Notes under the pieces: generated by a model
What the model was told of the DNA's origin: nothing
What the model saw: only the letters and a program-made list of their open reading frames with translations
Databases searched by the model: none
NCBI RefSeq assembly: GCF_005796225.1
Contig: NZ_VAHO01000002.1
Coordinates: forward strand, 248,001 to 312,000
Source of the DNA: Pseudarthrobacter sp. NamE5
Lineage (GTDB): Bacteria; Actinomycetota; Actinomycetes; Actinomycetales; Micrococcaceae
Direction: 5' to 3'
DNA length: 64,000 nt
Made by a program: the position numbers and the translations under genes
Shown here: positions 1-8,189 of the stretch, in pieces
Layout: each line of letters starts with the position of its first letter
Position numbering within the stretch: position 1 is the first letter of the stretch

Positions 1-578
1 CCTTGGTCGGCGAAGAGGTTATTGAGCGGGTCGTAGGCCTGGGCACCTTCGTCCGCCGGCCCAAATTGGATCTCCAGGTAAAGCTCACTTCCTACAGTGA
101 GGAAATGCAGCGCCGCGGGATGGTCCCCGCGGCGAAGGTCCTTAGCTTTGAGCAGATTGGCGCGAGTGCCTTCCTGGCCCGTGAACTGCAGCTGGACGAG
201 GGGACACCCTTGGTGCGTTTCCGGCGCCTGCTGCTGGCCGACGGTGAGCCCATGAGCGTTGACGAAAACTTCATTCCCGCCCATCGCGTGCCGGGCCTGC
301 TGGACGGTGAACCGCCAACGTCCCTGTACAACGTTCTTAGCGAGCAGTTCGGGCTGGTGATGGAATGGGGCGAGGACATGATTGAGGCTACTGCAGCATC
401 CCCGTCCACCGCGCGGCTGCTGAACGTGGAGGTTGGCTCACCGCTCTTGAAGATCCAGCGGCACGCCTTTGTTGCACGGGCTATGGTGGATTATTCCGTG
501 TCGTACTACCGGGCAGACAGATACAAGCTGTGGGTGCCGCTGCAGCGGCCGGGCGCACGCAGGGCGCGCAATCACTGA
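1..578 (+). CDS. GntR-family transcriptional regulator, C-terminal (UTRA) part; 5' truncated by window edge
   Basis: The reading frame is open from the window edge and ends at 578. The first visible residues include a GLGTFV segment, the usual junction between the GntR winged-helix domain and the effector-binding UTRA domain. It continues with SYSEEMQRRG, a typical UTRA entry motif. About 160 residues of UTRA fold follow. The DNA-binding half lies upstream of the window, so the TTG at 3 is not the real start. Family members bind a small metabolite, often a sugar phosphate, and repress nearby transport or catabolic genes. The target cannot be judged because the upstream context is missing. The gene converges on qcrB and shares a terminator with it. 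Confidence 0.85.
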   Translation, partial: LVGEEVIERVVGLGTFVRRPKLDLQVKLTSYSEEMQRRGMVPAAKVLSFEQIGASAFLARELQLDEGTPLVRFRRLLLADGEPMSVDENFIPAHRVPGLLDGEPPTSLYNVLSEQFGLVMEWGEDMIEATAASPSTARLLNVEVGSPLLKIQRHAFVARAMVDYSVSYYRADRYKLWVPLQRPGARRARNH

Positions 579-643
579 ACATGCCGCGCACGTGCCGAGG
601 CGCCCGGTAGCTGCAGCAACAACTTAGCGGTTTATACGGAAAG

Positions 644-676
644 AGGAAGGCCCGGTCCAGTGGACCGGGCCTTCCT
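644..676. terminator. Bidirectional rho-independent terminator between GntR gene and qcrB
   Basis: A perfect 16-bp inverted repeat (arm AGGAAGGCCCGGTCCA, 644-659, against 661-676) sits between two convergent stop codons at 578 and 695. The A/T-ending arms give short A and T tracts on both strands, so it can serve both genes. Confidence 0.85.
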
Positions 677-694
677 TGTATGCACTGTTCGAAC

Positions 695-2365
695 CTAGTG
701 GGACAGGCTCTTTGCTTCCTCTGGCGCCTCAACTGCTGCATGGCCGTGACCGTGGGCAGCTTCCAGCTCAGCGGGAGTGGCAGGGGCAACGCGGTCCTCG
801 AAGAACCACTTGGAGAGGAATGCGCGGCGCTTTTCCTTGCGCGTCACCACGCCGTGCTCGTTCGGGACTGCAGGCAGGACCTCGGGTGATTCAAAGCCCA
901 CCAGTTTGTACCGCTTGTATTCGTCCAGCGGCGCGTGCACCTCGATGAACTCACCGTGCGGAAGGCGTACGATCCGTCCGGTCTCCCGTCCGTGAAGGGC
1001 GATCTCGCGGTCCTTGCGCTGAAGGGCCAGGGCCACACGCTTGGTGACGATGAACGCGATGATCGGGCCAACGAAGAACAGGGTCCGCAGCCAGTAGGTC
1101 ACGTCGTTCAGCGATACACCGAAGTGCGTTGCGATGAGGTCGGAACCTGCGGCTGCCCACATTACGCAGTACCAAACGAAACCGGCCATGCCTATGGCGG
1201 TACGGGTCGGAGCGTTGCGGGGACGGTCCAGGACGTGGTGCTCACGGTCGTCCTTGGTGATCCAACGTTCGATCCACGGGTACATGAACATGACCGTGAA
1301 CAGGATTCCGGCAGGCACGAGGGCCGGCAGCAGGACGTTGAAGCTGAAGACGTAGCCGAACCAGTCCTGCTCTACCTGCCAGTCACCCAAGGTGCCTGGC
1401 ATCAGGCGCAAGGCGCCATCGACGAAACCGATGTACCAGTCGGGCTGGGTACCGGCCGAGACGGGGGAGGGGTCGTAGGGACCGTAGTTCCAGATCGGGT
1501 TGATGGTGAAGAAGCCTGCCATGAGGGCAAGTACACCGAAGACGATGAAGAAGAATCCACCGGCCTTGGCAGCGTAGACGGGGCCAAGCGGGTAACCCAC
1601 GACGTTGTTGTCGTTGCGGCCGGGGCCGGGGTACTGGGTGTGCTTGTGGATGACCACCATAAAGAGGTGCAGGACGATCATCAGGAGGATCAGCGCCGGC
1701 ACCAACAGGATGTGCAGCACGTACAGGCGGCCGATGATGGCCGTACCCGGGAACTCCCCGCCGAAGAGGAAGAACGAGATGTAGGTGCCAATGACCGGAA
1801 TCGACTTGATAACGCCGTCGATGATGCGCAGGCCGTTGCCGGACAGCAGGTCATCGGGGAGGGAGTAACCGGTGAAGCCGGCAGCCATGGCCAGGATGAG
1901 CAGGACGCCGCCCACAACCCAGTTCATTTCACGGGGCCGGCGGAAAGCGCCGGTGAAGAACACGCGCAGCATGTGTACCGCGATGGAAGCCACGAACAGC
2001 AGGGCTGCCCAGTGGTGGACCTGCCTCATGAAGAGCCCGCCGCGGACATCGAAGGAGATGTCCAGTGACGAGTTGTAGGCCACCGACATCTCCACGCCCT
2101 TGAGGGGAACGTACGAGCCGTCGTAGTGGGTTTCCGCCATGGACGGATCAAAGAAGAATGTCAGGAATGTTCCGGACAGCAACAGGATGACGAAGGAGTA
2201 GAGGGCTACTTCACCAAACATGAAGGACCAGTGGTCCGGAAAGACCTTGCGGCCGAACTCCCTGAGGATTCCGGAACCGCCAACACGTGAATCGACGAAG
2301 TCGGTGAACCGGCCTGTCTTGGTTTTGGCGGCGAAAGCGGGCTCAGCTGTTGACGCTGCGCTCAT
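695..2365 (-). CDS. qcrB: Cytochrome bc1 complex cytochrome b subunit QcrB
   Basis: Membrane cytochrome b of the actinobacterial bc1-aa3 supercomplex; it oxidises menaquinol and carries two b haems. The 556-residue product has multiple hydrophobic helices. The four haem ligands are visible as H117-x13-H131 and H218-x14-H233. The quinol-site loop reads PDWY rather than PEWY, as in other Actinobacteria, and a long hydrophilic C-terminal tail is also typical of the group. The ATG at 2365 (MSAAST) has a GGAG about 10 bases upstream. A GTG at 2374 is in frame but too close to the GGAG. The gene overlaps the end of qcrA, which suggests translational coupling, and is the last gene of the ctaE-qcrC-qcrA-qcrB block. 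Confidence 0.97.
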   Translation of the reverse strand: MSAASTAEPAFAAKTKTGRFTDFVDSRVGGSGILREFGRKVFPDHWSFMFGEVALYSFVILLLSGTFLTFFFDPSMAETHYDGSYVPLKGVEMSVAYNSSLDISFDVRGGLFMRQVHHWAALLFVASIAVHMLRVFFTGAFRRPREMNWVVGGVLLILAMAAGFTGYSLPDDLLSGNGLRIIDGVIKSIPVIGTYISFFLFGGEFPGTAIIGRLYVLHILLVPALILLMIVLHLFMVVIHKHTQYPGPGRNDNNVVGYPLGPVYAAKAGGFFFIVFGVLALMAGFFTINPIWNYGPYDPSPVSAGTQPDWYIGFVDGALRLMPGTLGDWQVEQDWFGYVFSFNVLLPALVPAGILFTVMFMYPWIERWITKDDREHHVLDRPRNAPTRTAIGMAGFVWYCVMWAAAGSDLIATHFGVSLNDVTYWLRTLFFVGPIIAFIVTKRVALALQRKDREIALHGRETGRIVRLPHGEFIEVHAPLDEYKRYKLVGFESPEVLPAVPNEHGVVTRKEKRRAFLSKWFFEDRVAPATPAELEAAHGHGHAAVEAPEEAKSLSH

Positions 2366-3416
2366 GCATATCACGCTCCCAGTAACTTGGTCCTACAGGT
2401 TCTTTGAAGTCGCTGGTTGCGACCAGGTAGCCCTCGTCATCAACTGCGATGGGCAGCTGGGGGAGGGGCCGGCTGGCGGGGCCGAAGATCACCTTGCACT
2501 CTTGAGTCAGGTCAAAGGTGGACTGGTGGCACGGGCACAGCAGGTGGTGCGTCTGCTGCTCGTAAAGAGCAACCGGGCAACCGACGTGGGTGCAGATCTT
2601 GGAGTAGGCAACGATGCCGTTGTAGCCCCAGTCCTCGCGGCCCTCGGAAGGGTTCAGGGAATCGGGGTCCAGGCGCATCAGCAGGACAACCGCTTTTGCC
2701 TTTTCGTTGAGCTTGCCTTCGTGAAGTTCGTTGAGTCCTTCGGGAATGACGTGGAAAGCTGAGCCGATGGTGACGTCTGCCGCCCTGATGGGCGTACCGT
2801 CGGGGTCGCGGGCGAGGCGCTTCAGCTTGCCGTCCTGGGGAGCCCACATGGTGTGGGCCAGTTTCTCGTCCGGCCGCGGTCCGAGGTCGCCGAAGATTGC
2901 GACGGCGGGCAGCGGAGCGAGTGCCACTGCACCCAGCAGGGTGTTCCGGATCAGGGGACGGCGCTTGATGCCCGTCTCTTCAACGATGTCGTCGACAATA
3001 CGGACAGCTGCCTGCCGGTCCTCTTCGTAGCGGATTGCGTGCCGCTCTTCCGAGACTTCGTGGTCCGGCATCAGGGCCTTGGCCCAGTGCACGATTCCTG
3101 TGCCGATGCCGAGCATCGCAAACGCAGTTCCCAGGCCCAGGAGCATGTTCTGCAGCCTGATGGTGCCAATGGTGGACTCTCCGCTTCCAAGATCGATGGC
3201 GAAGTACGCCACCAGGAAGATCAGGGTTCCAACAACAGAAATGCCAAACAGTAAGGCGACCTGCCGTTCTGCCCGCTTTGCGGCCTTCGGGTCCGTGTCA
3301 GCCAGGCGCAAACGGTGCGGAGGAATTCCAGGATCCTGGAATTTCTCCACCTCATTCTGACCAGCCGTAGCTACGGTGCCCGAGTGGTTCGGACTGCCGT
3401 CACTATGGTTGCCCAT
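2343..3416 (-). CDS. qcrA: Cytochrome bc1 complex Rieske iron-sulfur subunit QcrA
   Basis: Rieske 2Fe-2S protein passing electrons from menaquinol to the dihaem cytochrome QcrC. In the 357-aa product the cluster motifs are C275-T-H277-x-G-C280 and C294-P-C296-H297. The N-terminal part has three hydrophobic segments (about 52-74, 90-112, 160-177). This multi-helix anchor is the actinobacterial form, unlike the single helix of proteobacterial Rieske proteins. The ATG at 3416 (MGNHSDG) is preferred because a GAGG lies 6 bases before it; the in-frame ATG at 3428 has its GGA directly abutting. The 3' end overlaps the qcrB start region. Confidence 0.97.
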   Translation of the reverse strand: MGNHSDGSPNHSGTVATAGQNEVEKFQDPGIPPHRLRLADTDPKAAKRAERQVALLFGISVVGTLIFLVAYFAIDLGSGESTIGTIRLQNMLLGLGTAFAMLGIGTGIVHWAKALMPDHEVSEERHAIRYEEDRQAAVRIVDDIVEETGIKRRPLIRNTLLGAVALAPLPAVAIFGDLGPRPDEKLAHTMWAPQDGKLKRLARDPDGTPIRAADVTIGSAFHVIPEGLNELHEGKLNEKAKAVVLLMRLDPDSLNPSEGREDWGYNGIVAYSKICTHVGCPVALYEQQTHHLLCPCHQSTFDLTQECKVIFGPASRPLPQLPIAVDDEGYLVATSDFKEPVGPSYWERDMHERSVNS

Positions 3417-3512
3417 AATTCGCCTCATCCTTCTCTCGTCCCGGCTGTTGCCGGGTTAGTTTCTAATATCAAGCTGCTGACTGCTCAGCAGAAGTGCGGT
3501 GGTTCGCGGAGG

Positions 3513-4301
3513 TCAGGACGTCCGGGAAGTCAGCCAGATGGTGAAGGCGATGATCACGCCAAGACCTGCGACCCATACGAAGAGGCCTTCTGCAACCGGA
3601 CCCAGAGATCCTAGGTCGGCGCCGCCGGGCGAACCCGTGGTTTCGATCTGCTTGAGGAAGGTGATGATGTCGCGCTTGCCTTCGGGGGTGATGTTGGAGT
3701 CGCTGAAGACCGGCATGTTCTGCGGGCCGGTCACCATGGCTTCGTAGATGTGCTTGCCGGAGACATCTGCCAAGGCAGGTGCGAACTTGCCGCGCGTCAG
3801 TGCGCCGCCTGCTGCTGCTGCGTTGTGGCACATGGCGCAGTTGGTGCGGAAGAGCTCGCCGCCGGCCGCTGCGTCACCGCCTTCGTCCAGCAGGCTTTCT
3901 TCAGGAACTGCCGGGCCTGCGCCCAGGGAAGCCACATAGGCTGCAAGCTGGCGGGTCTGCTCGTCGTTGAACTGCACCGGCTTCTCAAGGGCCTGGGGAC
4001 CGTTCATCTGCATCGGCATACGGCCGGTGCCCACTTGGAAGTCAACAGCGGCTGCGCCGACGCCGACCAGCGACGGGCCTGCCCCGCTTCCGCTTGCACC
4101 CATGCCGTGGCACGTGGCGCAGTTGGCGGCGAACAGTTTGCCGCCTTCTTCGACGTCGTTGGCGCTGTAGGAAGTCGTGGAAGCCTTGGCCTCGTTGACG
4201 GTGGTAGCCGCGGCATAGAGCCCACCCGTGATGAGGAGCCCCATCAGGAGCAGCGCTATTGCTGCAAGTGGGTGACGCCGCTTTTGTGAGAGTGCCTTCA
4301 C
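3513..4301 (-). CDS. qcrC: Cytochrome bc1 complex dihaem cytochrome c subunit QcrC
   Basis: Dihaem c-type cytochrome replacing both cytochrome c1 and soluble cytochrome c in the bc1-aa3 supercomplex. The 262-aa protein has an N-terminal signal-anchor (about 12-32) and two CXXCH haem sites, C61-A-T-C64-H65 and C155-A-M-C158-H159. These lie in two homologous cytochrome c folds. A C-terminal membrane helix (about 240-258) follows. Axial methionines are plausible in the MPMQM and NMPVF segments. It sits between ctaE and qcrA, the standard actinobacterial order, 97 bases upstream of qcrA. Confidence 0.96.
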   Translation of the reverse strand: MKALSQKRRHPLAAIALLLMGLLITGGLYAAATTVNEAKASTTSYSANDVEEGGKLFAANCATCHGMGASGSGAGPSLVGVGAAAVDFQVGTGRMPMQMNGPQALEKPVQFNDEQTRQLAAYVASLGAGPAVPEESLLDEGGDAAAGGELFRTNCAMCHNAAAAGGALTRGKFAPALADVSGKHIYEAMVTGPQNMPVFSDSNITPEGKRDIITFLKQIETTGSPGGADLGSLGPVAEGLFVWVAGLGVIIAFTIWLTSRTS

Positions 4302-4387
4302 GTGGTGGTTCCTTTATTCGTTCCTGCGCCGGCTCCGCGAGCCGCTACCTGAAATTCTGCCTCTTGTAGAAAAAGAATCAAAGCTGG

Positions 4388-5026
4388 CTACTTGAGTACG
4401 TAGATGACCAGGAAGAGGCCGATCCACACGACGTCCACGAAGTGCCAGTAGTAAGAGGTGACAATTGCGGAAGTGGCTTCAAAATGCCCGAACTTCTTGG
4501 CGGCGAACGCGCGTCCCATGATGAGGAGGAACGCGATGAGCCCGCCGATGACGTGGAGGCCGTGGAAGCCGGTGGTCATGTAGAAAGCGGAGCCGTAGGC
4601 ATTGGAGTTGAGCGATACGTGCTCCGAAACCAGCATTGCGTACTCGGTTGCCTGGCCGGCAACGAAGAACGCACCCATGAGGAACGTCAGGGTGAACCAT
4701 TCATTCATGCCCCAGCGGGCGAACTGGAACACCCCGCCGGTCCGGCGCGGTTGGAGCCGTTCGGCCGCGAAAACGCCCATCTGGCAAGTGAAGGAACTGG
4801 CCACGAGGACGATCGTGTTGGCGAGCGCAAAGGGGAAGTTGAGCTTTGCCGTCTCGTCCGCCCACATCTGTGCACTCGTCGAGCGCAGCGTGAAGTACAT
4901 GGCGAAGAGACCGGCGAAGAACATCAACTCGCTGGACAGCCAAACAACGGTTCCAACGGAAACCATGTTGGGGCGGTTCAGCGTGGGGTGCGCCGGGGTA
5001 CTGGGGGCATGGGTCGCAGATGTCAC
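4388..5026 (-). CDS. ctaE: Cytochrome c oxidase (aa3) subunit III CtaE
   Basis: Five-helix subunit III of the aa3 terminal oxidase. The 212-aa product starts at GTG 5026 ([11 protein letters not shown]). It contains the family segments [18 protein letters not shown] near the N-terminus and [11 protein letters not shown] and [11 protein letters not shown] near the C-terminus. The reading frame extends upstream to 5110, but that stretch is basic, unlike the family, and overlaps the promoter. No Shine-Dalgarno precedes the GTG, and a -10/-35 pair lies immediately upstream, so the mRNA is probably leaderless. It is first in the ctaE-qcrCAB block and is divergent from trpD, an order also found in mycobacteria. 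Confidence 0.93.
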   Translation of the reverse strand: MTSATHAPSTPAHPTLNRPNMVSVGTVVWLSSELMFFAGLFAMYFTLRSTSAQMWADETAKLNFPFALANTIVLVASSFTCQMGVFAAERLQPRRTGGVFQFARWGMNEWFTLTFLMGAFFVAGQATEYAMLVSEHVSLNSNAYGSAFYMTTGFHGLHVIGGLIAFLLIMGRAFAAKKFGHFEATSAIVTSYYWHFVDVVWIGLFLVIYVLK

Positions 5027-5032
5027 ATAGAC

Positions 5033-5062
5033 ATTATGTCTGTAAAAGTCCGTGCTGCCCAA
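5033..5062 (-). promoter_or_regulatory. Promoter of ctaE-qcrCAB, leaderless geometry
   Basis: On the minus strand: TTGGGC (5057-5062), 18-bp spacer, CATAAT (5033-5038), then 6 bases to the GTG start of ctaE at 5026. With start-site selection 6-7 bases after the -10, transcription would begin at or next to the start codon. Confidence 0.55.
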
Positions 5063-5137
5063 CGCAAACCGCCTTTTCGGGGGACTTTTTCTACAAAGAC
5101 GCGAAATCACGCCGGAAAGTTCCCGTGGGGGTTCATA

Positions 5138-5168
5138 TTGGTCAGTCTCCTGCCACGATGGATAGCAT
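5138..5168 (+). promoter_or_regulatory. Promoter of trpD, leaderless geometry
   Basis: TTGGTC (5138-5143), 19-bp spacer, TAGCAT (5163-5168), then 6 bases to GTG 5175. The AGGAGG at 5170-5175 overlaps the start codon and is too close to act as its Shine-Dalgarno. Confidence 0.45.
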
Positions 5169-5174
5169 CAGGAG

Positions 5175-6230
5175 GTGACTTCACAGGCTTCTGCACCGTC
5201 CGGCAACACTTGGCCCCGCCTGATCTCGGCTTTGATCGGAGGCTCGGACCTCACCGCGCACAACACTTCCTGGGCGATGGACGCCATCATGTCCGGTGAG
5301 GCTACGCCGGCCCAGATCGCCGGCTTCCTGGTGGCGCTCAGCGCAAAGGGTGAAACGGTAGAGGAACTTTCCGGCCTGGTGGATGCGATGCTTGCACACG
5401 CCAAGCCGATTTCCATCTCCGGTGAAAAGCTGGACATCGTGGGAACCGGGGGCGACCAGCTGAATACGGTGAACATCTCCACCATGGCGGCTCTTGTTGC
5501 TGCCGGCGCGGGCGCCAAAGTGGTCAAGCACGGCAACCGGGCTGCGTCGTCGTCGTCGGGTTCCGCGGACGTGCTGGAAGCGCTGGGAGTCCGGCTGGAC
5601 CTGACCATCGAGGAGGTGGCCAGAAATGCGGAGGAAGCGGGCATCACCTTCTGCTTCGCGCAGGTTTTCCACCCGTCGTTCCGCCACACCGCCGTTCCCC
5701 GCCGCGAGCTGGCTGTTCCCACGGCCTTCAACTTCCTTGGCCCGCTCACTAACCCGGCCAATGTGCAGGCCTCGGCAGTCGGCGTCGCAAATGCGCGGAT
5801 GGCTCCGCTGGTTGCCGGCGTCCTGGCCCAGCGGGGGAGCAGAGGACTGGTTTTCCGCGGCAACGACGGCCTTGATGAACTGACCACCACCGGGCCCTCT
5901 ACTGTGTGGGAAATCCGCGAGGGCAGGGTGGCAGAGCTGACCTTCTCCCCGCAGGACCTCGGCATCGGCCTGGCCACGGTGGAGCAGCTTCGTGGTGGAG
6001 ACGCCACTGTGAATGCCGCTGTTGTCCGTGACGTCCTCGCAGGCAAGGAAGGCCCGGCCCGGGACGCCGTCCTGGTCAATGCAGCCGCCGGGCTGGTGGC
6101 CTTTGACACCTTGGCCGAGGGACCTTTCCTGGAACGGATGCAGAACGCTTTCGCCCGTGCTGCCGAGTCCGTTGATTCCGGAGCCGCCGCAGCCGTCCTC
6201 GAGAAGTGGGTTTCGCTGACCGCTCGATGA
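5175..6230 (+). CDS. trpD: Anthranilate phosphoribosyltransferase
   Basis: Second step of tryptophan synthesis: joins anthranilate and PRPP to give N-(5-phosphoribosyl)-anthranilate. The 351-aa length is normal. The PRPP/Mg site is visible as [16 protein letters not shown], followed by the anthranilate-binding [21 protein letters not shown] region and the family segment [16 protein letters not shown]. The gene is alone rather than in a trp operon and is divergent from ctaE, a linkage known from other Actinobacteria. The chosen GTG has no separate ribosome-binding site, fitting a leaderless mRNA. Confidence 0.96.
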   Translation: MTSQASAPSGNTWPRLISALIGGSDLTAHNTSWAMDAIMSGEATPAQIAGFLVALSAKGETVEELSGLVDAMLAHAKPISISGEKLDIVGTGGDQLNTVNISTMAALVAAGAGAKVVKHGNRAASSSSGSADVLEALGVRLDLTIEEVARNAEEAGITFCFAQVFHPSFRHTAVPRRELAVPTAFNFLGPLTNPANVQASAVGVANARMAPLVAGVLAQRGSRGLVFRGNDGLDELTTTGPSTVWEIREGRVAELTFSPQDLGIGLATVEQLRGGDATVNAAVVRDVLAGKEGPARDAVLVNAAAGLVAFDTLAEGPFLERMQNAFARAAESVDSGAAAAVLEKWVSLTAR

Positions 6231-6250
6231 CAGCGGCCGTGCCACCCTGC

Positions 6251-6532
6251 CTACTGTTCGAAGCCCAGCGAAAAAGCCGCGTCCAGGTCATGCTGGGAAT
6301 ACGCACGGAAAGCGATGTGTGTGGTGGTGTGGACCACGGCAGGTACTTTGGAGAGCCGGTCCGCAATGACGTCCGCCAGGTCCTCGTGCCGGTGCACCCG
6401 GGCAACGGCAATAAGGTCCCATTCCCCGGTCACCGAGTACACCTCGCTGATCCCTTCGAGGGCGGAAATCTCCTCAGCAGTCTCGGGGATGCGGGCAGCG
6501 TCGGTCTTGATCAGAACGAATGCGGTGATCAC
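6251..6532 (-). CDS. Stand-alone Lrp/AsnC effector-binding (RAM) domain protein
   Basis: A 93-aa protein that is only the RAM domain of Lrp/AsnC regulators, with no helix-turn-helix. It has the usual order: MITAFVLIKTD strand, helix, EVYSVTGEWDLIAVARV and the terminal strand THIAFRAY. The G-E-W-D-L-I-A-V turn is the amino-acid-binding and dimer surface in full-length family members. GTG 6532 has GGAAGG 7-10 bases upstream. The reading frame continues upstream, but that part is low-complexity and not conserved in character. The protein may sense amino acids or regulate by association with a full-length Lrp; this is inference. It converges on trpD with only 20 bp between the stops. Confidence 0.85.
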   Translation of the reverse strand: MITAFVLIKTDAARIPETAEEISALEGISEVYSVTGEWDLIAVARVHRHEDLADVIADRLSKVPAVVHTTTHIAFRAYSQHDLDAAFSLGFEQ

Positions 6533-6633
6533 GTTAAACCCTTCCGGATCTGTTGCGCCGAAGCAGTGGCCCGGCAAGCTTTTCACTGCTGTCAGCCTAT
6601 TACACCAGCTACTTGCTGGGCGGCGGCTCCTGT

Positions 6634-7038
6634 TCAGGCGCGGCGCCGCCGGTTTAGGAACGCAAGCACAAGACGGTAGCCGAGCAGCAGGACTCCCAGA
6701 CTGAGCAAGGCCACAATGACGAACGGGAGCACTACCGTCTGCCCGGTCAGGGCACGGAGCGCCATGCCTCCAGCCACGCTGCCCAGCCATACTGCCAGCC
6801 CGGCCCGGCGCACCGAGAGCGGGTGGCGCCATGCCCTGGCCGCCGTCCAGCCTAGTGCTGCTCCGGCAAGGAAAGGCCAGGCGGTCAGCAGCACGCCGGT
6901 CAGGACATCACCCCGCTGGTGGGCATCACGTCCGATGCCGGCAAACACCAGGATCAGGATGACGTCGGCCGCCGCCACGGCCGCAACTGGCAGGCCCCGG
7001 GTTGGCGGTTTTGCTGGCTGCACATCGCGGAAACTCAT
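6634..7038 (-). CDS. DUF3054 family membrane protein
   Basis: 134-aa protein with four hydrophobic segments. The DUF3054 signature ADVILILVFAGIGRDAH occupies about residues 19-35, and a W-P-F-x-x-G-x-x-x-G-W segment lies in the second helix. The function of the family is unknown. The ATG at 7038 has GGAGG only one base away, too close to act. A TAAGCT -10 element 7 bases upstream points to a leaderless mRNA. It is divergent from the VOC gene and upstream of the RAM protein on the same strand, with a gap of about 100 bases. Confidence 0.8.
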   Translation of the reverse strand: MSFRDVQPAKPPTRGLPVAAVAAADVILILVFAGIGRDAHQRGDVLTGVLLTAWPFLAGAALGWTAARAWRHPLSVRRAGLAVWLGSVAGGMALRALTGQTVVLPFVIVALLSLGVLLLGYRLVLAFLNRRRRA

Positions 7039-7045
7039 GCCTCCG

Positions 7046-7051
7046 AGCTTA
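7046..7051 (-). promoter_or_regulatory. -10 element for DUF3054 gene (leaderless spacing)
   Basis: TAAGCT on the minus strand ends 7 bases before the ATG at 7038. Confidence 0.4.
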
Positions 7052-7175
7052 ATGCCCGCCAGCGCGCCGGCCTTATTCGCCGCCGCACACGGGCAGCACG
7101 AGGCAGTCCTGTCCCATCTGGAACCGTTGTGCAGCCTGAAGCTCCGCACTAGGCTCAACCCGGAAGGGAGCATCA

Positions 7176-7649
7176 ATGCCACGCAAAATCGGGACCTGCC
7201 TCTGGTTCGACCACCAGGCGGAAGAAGCTGCCCAGTTCTACACATCGGTCTTTGATGACGCAAAGATCCTGAACATATCGCGGTTCGGCGAGGGCGGCCC
7301 TGGTCCGGCTGGAGCGGCGATCGCCGTCGACTTCGAACTGGAGGGGCGCGGCTTCACTGCCCTTAACGGCGCCAGGGGCTCCAGTTTTACGGATGCGGTC
7401 TCCTTCGTTGTTGAGTGCGAGGACCAGGCAGCCGTGGACAGGTACTGGACTGCGCTGACAGACGGCGGCACCGAAAGCCAGTGCGGGTGGCTGAAGGACC
7501 GCTTCGGGGTCGCCTGGCAGATCGTTCCGGCAGTCCTGCCGCAGTTGATCGCCGGTCCTGACCCGCACGGCGCGCAGCGCGCCATGGAGGCGATGCTGGG
7601 CATGCGCAAGCTGGATATAGCGGAACTGGAGAGGGCGTACGCCGGCTGA
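7176..7649 (+). CDS. VOC (glyoxalase/PhnB-like) superfamily protein
   Basis: 157-aa single-domain protein of the vicinal-oxygen-chelate superfamily, closest in style to PhnB-like proteins once labelled 3-demethylubiquinone methyltransferases. Visible are the opening ICTLWFD-like strand (here GTCLWFDHQAEEAAQFYTSV), the FTALNGG-like strand and the closing WLKDRFGVAWQIVP motif. Substrate and activity are unknown and metal binding is not certain. The start has GGAAGGGAG 4-10 bases upstream. It is divergent from the DUF3054 gene. Confidence 0.88.
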   Translation: MPRKIGTCLWFDHQAEEAAQFYTSVFDDAKILNISRFGEGGPGPAGAAIAVDFELEGRGFTALNGARGSSFTDAVSFVVECEDQAAVDRYWTALTDGGTESQCGWLKDRFGVAWQIVPAVLPQLIAGPDPHGAQRAMEAMLGMRKLDIAELERAYAG

Positions 7650-7774
7650 ACAGAATGCAGCCGGTAGCTGCCGGCCCCGGTGCCCCACGAGCACTGGCGA
7701 AATCTAGGGCTGGGGCGGCATGCAGTACTCTCTGAAGGACTGGAAAGATGACGTTATCCGCAGCGGGAGGAACT

Positions 7775-7924
7775 GTGAACAAGCCGCTCTGGATTTCCTG
7801 CCTCCTTGGCGCGGCAGTAGGCATCACCCTTGGCCTGGCGGTCTTCGACAGCCCGTTCCTCGGGTTTGCCCTGGGGCTGGGTATCGGCGCGGTGGTGGGC
7901 GCCGCAATCGGTCCCAGGCGCTAG
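7775..7924 (+). CDS. 49-aa glycine-rich two-helix membrane peptide
   Basis: GTG 7775 is preceded by GGGAGG at good spacing. The 49 residues start MNKPLWISCLLGAAVGITL and end AAIGPRR. Two hydrophobic stretches (about 6-22 and 28-45) carry G-x3-G-like repeats (LGLGIGAVVGAAIG) that resemble glycine-zipper helices, followed by a short positive tail. No named family recognised. The strong ribosome-binding site, uninterrupted hydrophobic pattern and positive end support a real small membrane protein. Confidence 0.7.
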   Translation: MNKPLWISCLLGAAVGITLGLAVFDSPFLGFALGLGIGAVVGAAIGPRR

Positions 7925-7940
7925 GGCCCAGCTCGAGGCC

Positions 7941-8189
7941 CTAATTCCGGCCATTCACTCCCGGCTGGCCGGCCAGCCAGCGCTTGACCACTGTTAGGAC
8001 CTCCGCAGGGTCGGCCGTAACTATTGTGCTTGAATCGCTGCCTGGAGGCTCCCCGTAAGTAATCCTCGCTCGGAAACCCTGAGGGTGCCCCGGCTCATGC
8101 CATGCACGGATGACTATCGTGTCCGAAACCGGATTCTCCGGGACCGCCCCGGGGTCACCGACGGCTTCAGACCATTGGTGATCTCTCAT
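7941..8189 (-). CDS. Conserved small hypothetical protein (82 aa)
   Basis: 82-aa soluble protein starting MRDHQWSE. The core IVIRAWHEPGHPQGFRARI followed by a short helix and VVKRWLAG at the end suggests a compact alpha/beta fold. The pattern resembles a family of small unannotated actinobacterial proteins, but I cannot name it and propose no function. The ATG at 8189 is a choice; the frame is open upstream to 8306 with a less protein-like composition. It converges with the small membrane peptide gene at 7775. Confidence 0.6.
   Translation of the reverse strand: MRDHQWSEAVGDPGAVPENPVSDTIVIRAWHEPGHPQGFRARITYGEPPGSDSSTIVTADPAEVLTVVKRWLAGQPGVNGRN

Noticed and set aside
935..2068. A 377-codon open frame antisense to qcrB
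   Set aside because: Asp/Gly/Val/His-rich translation without motifs; qcrB on the other strand is unambiguous.
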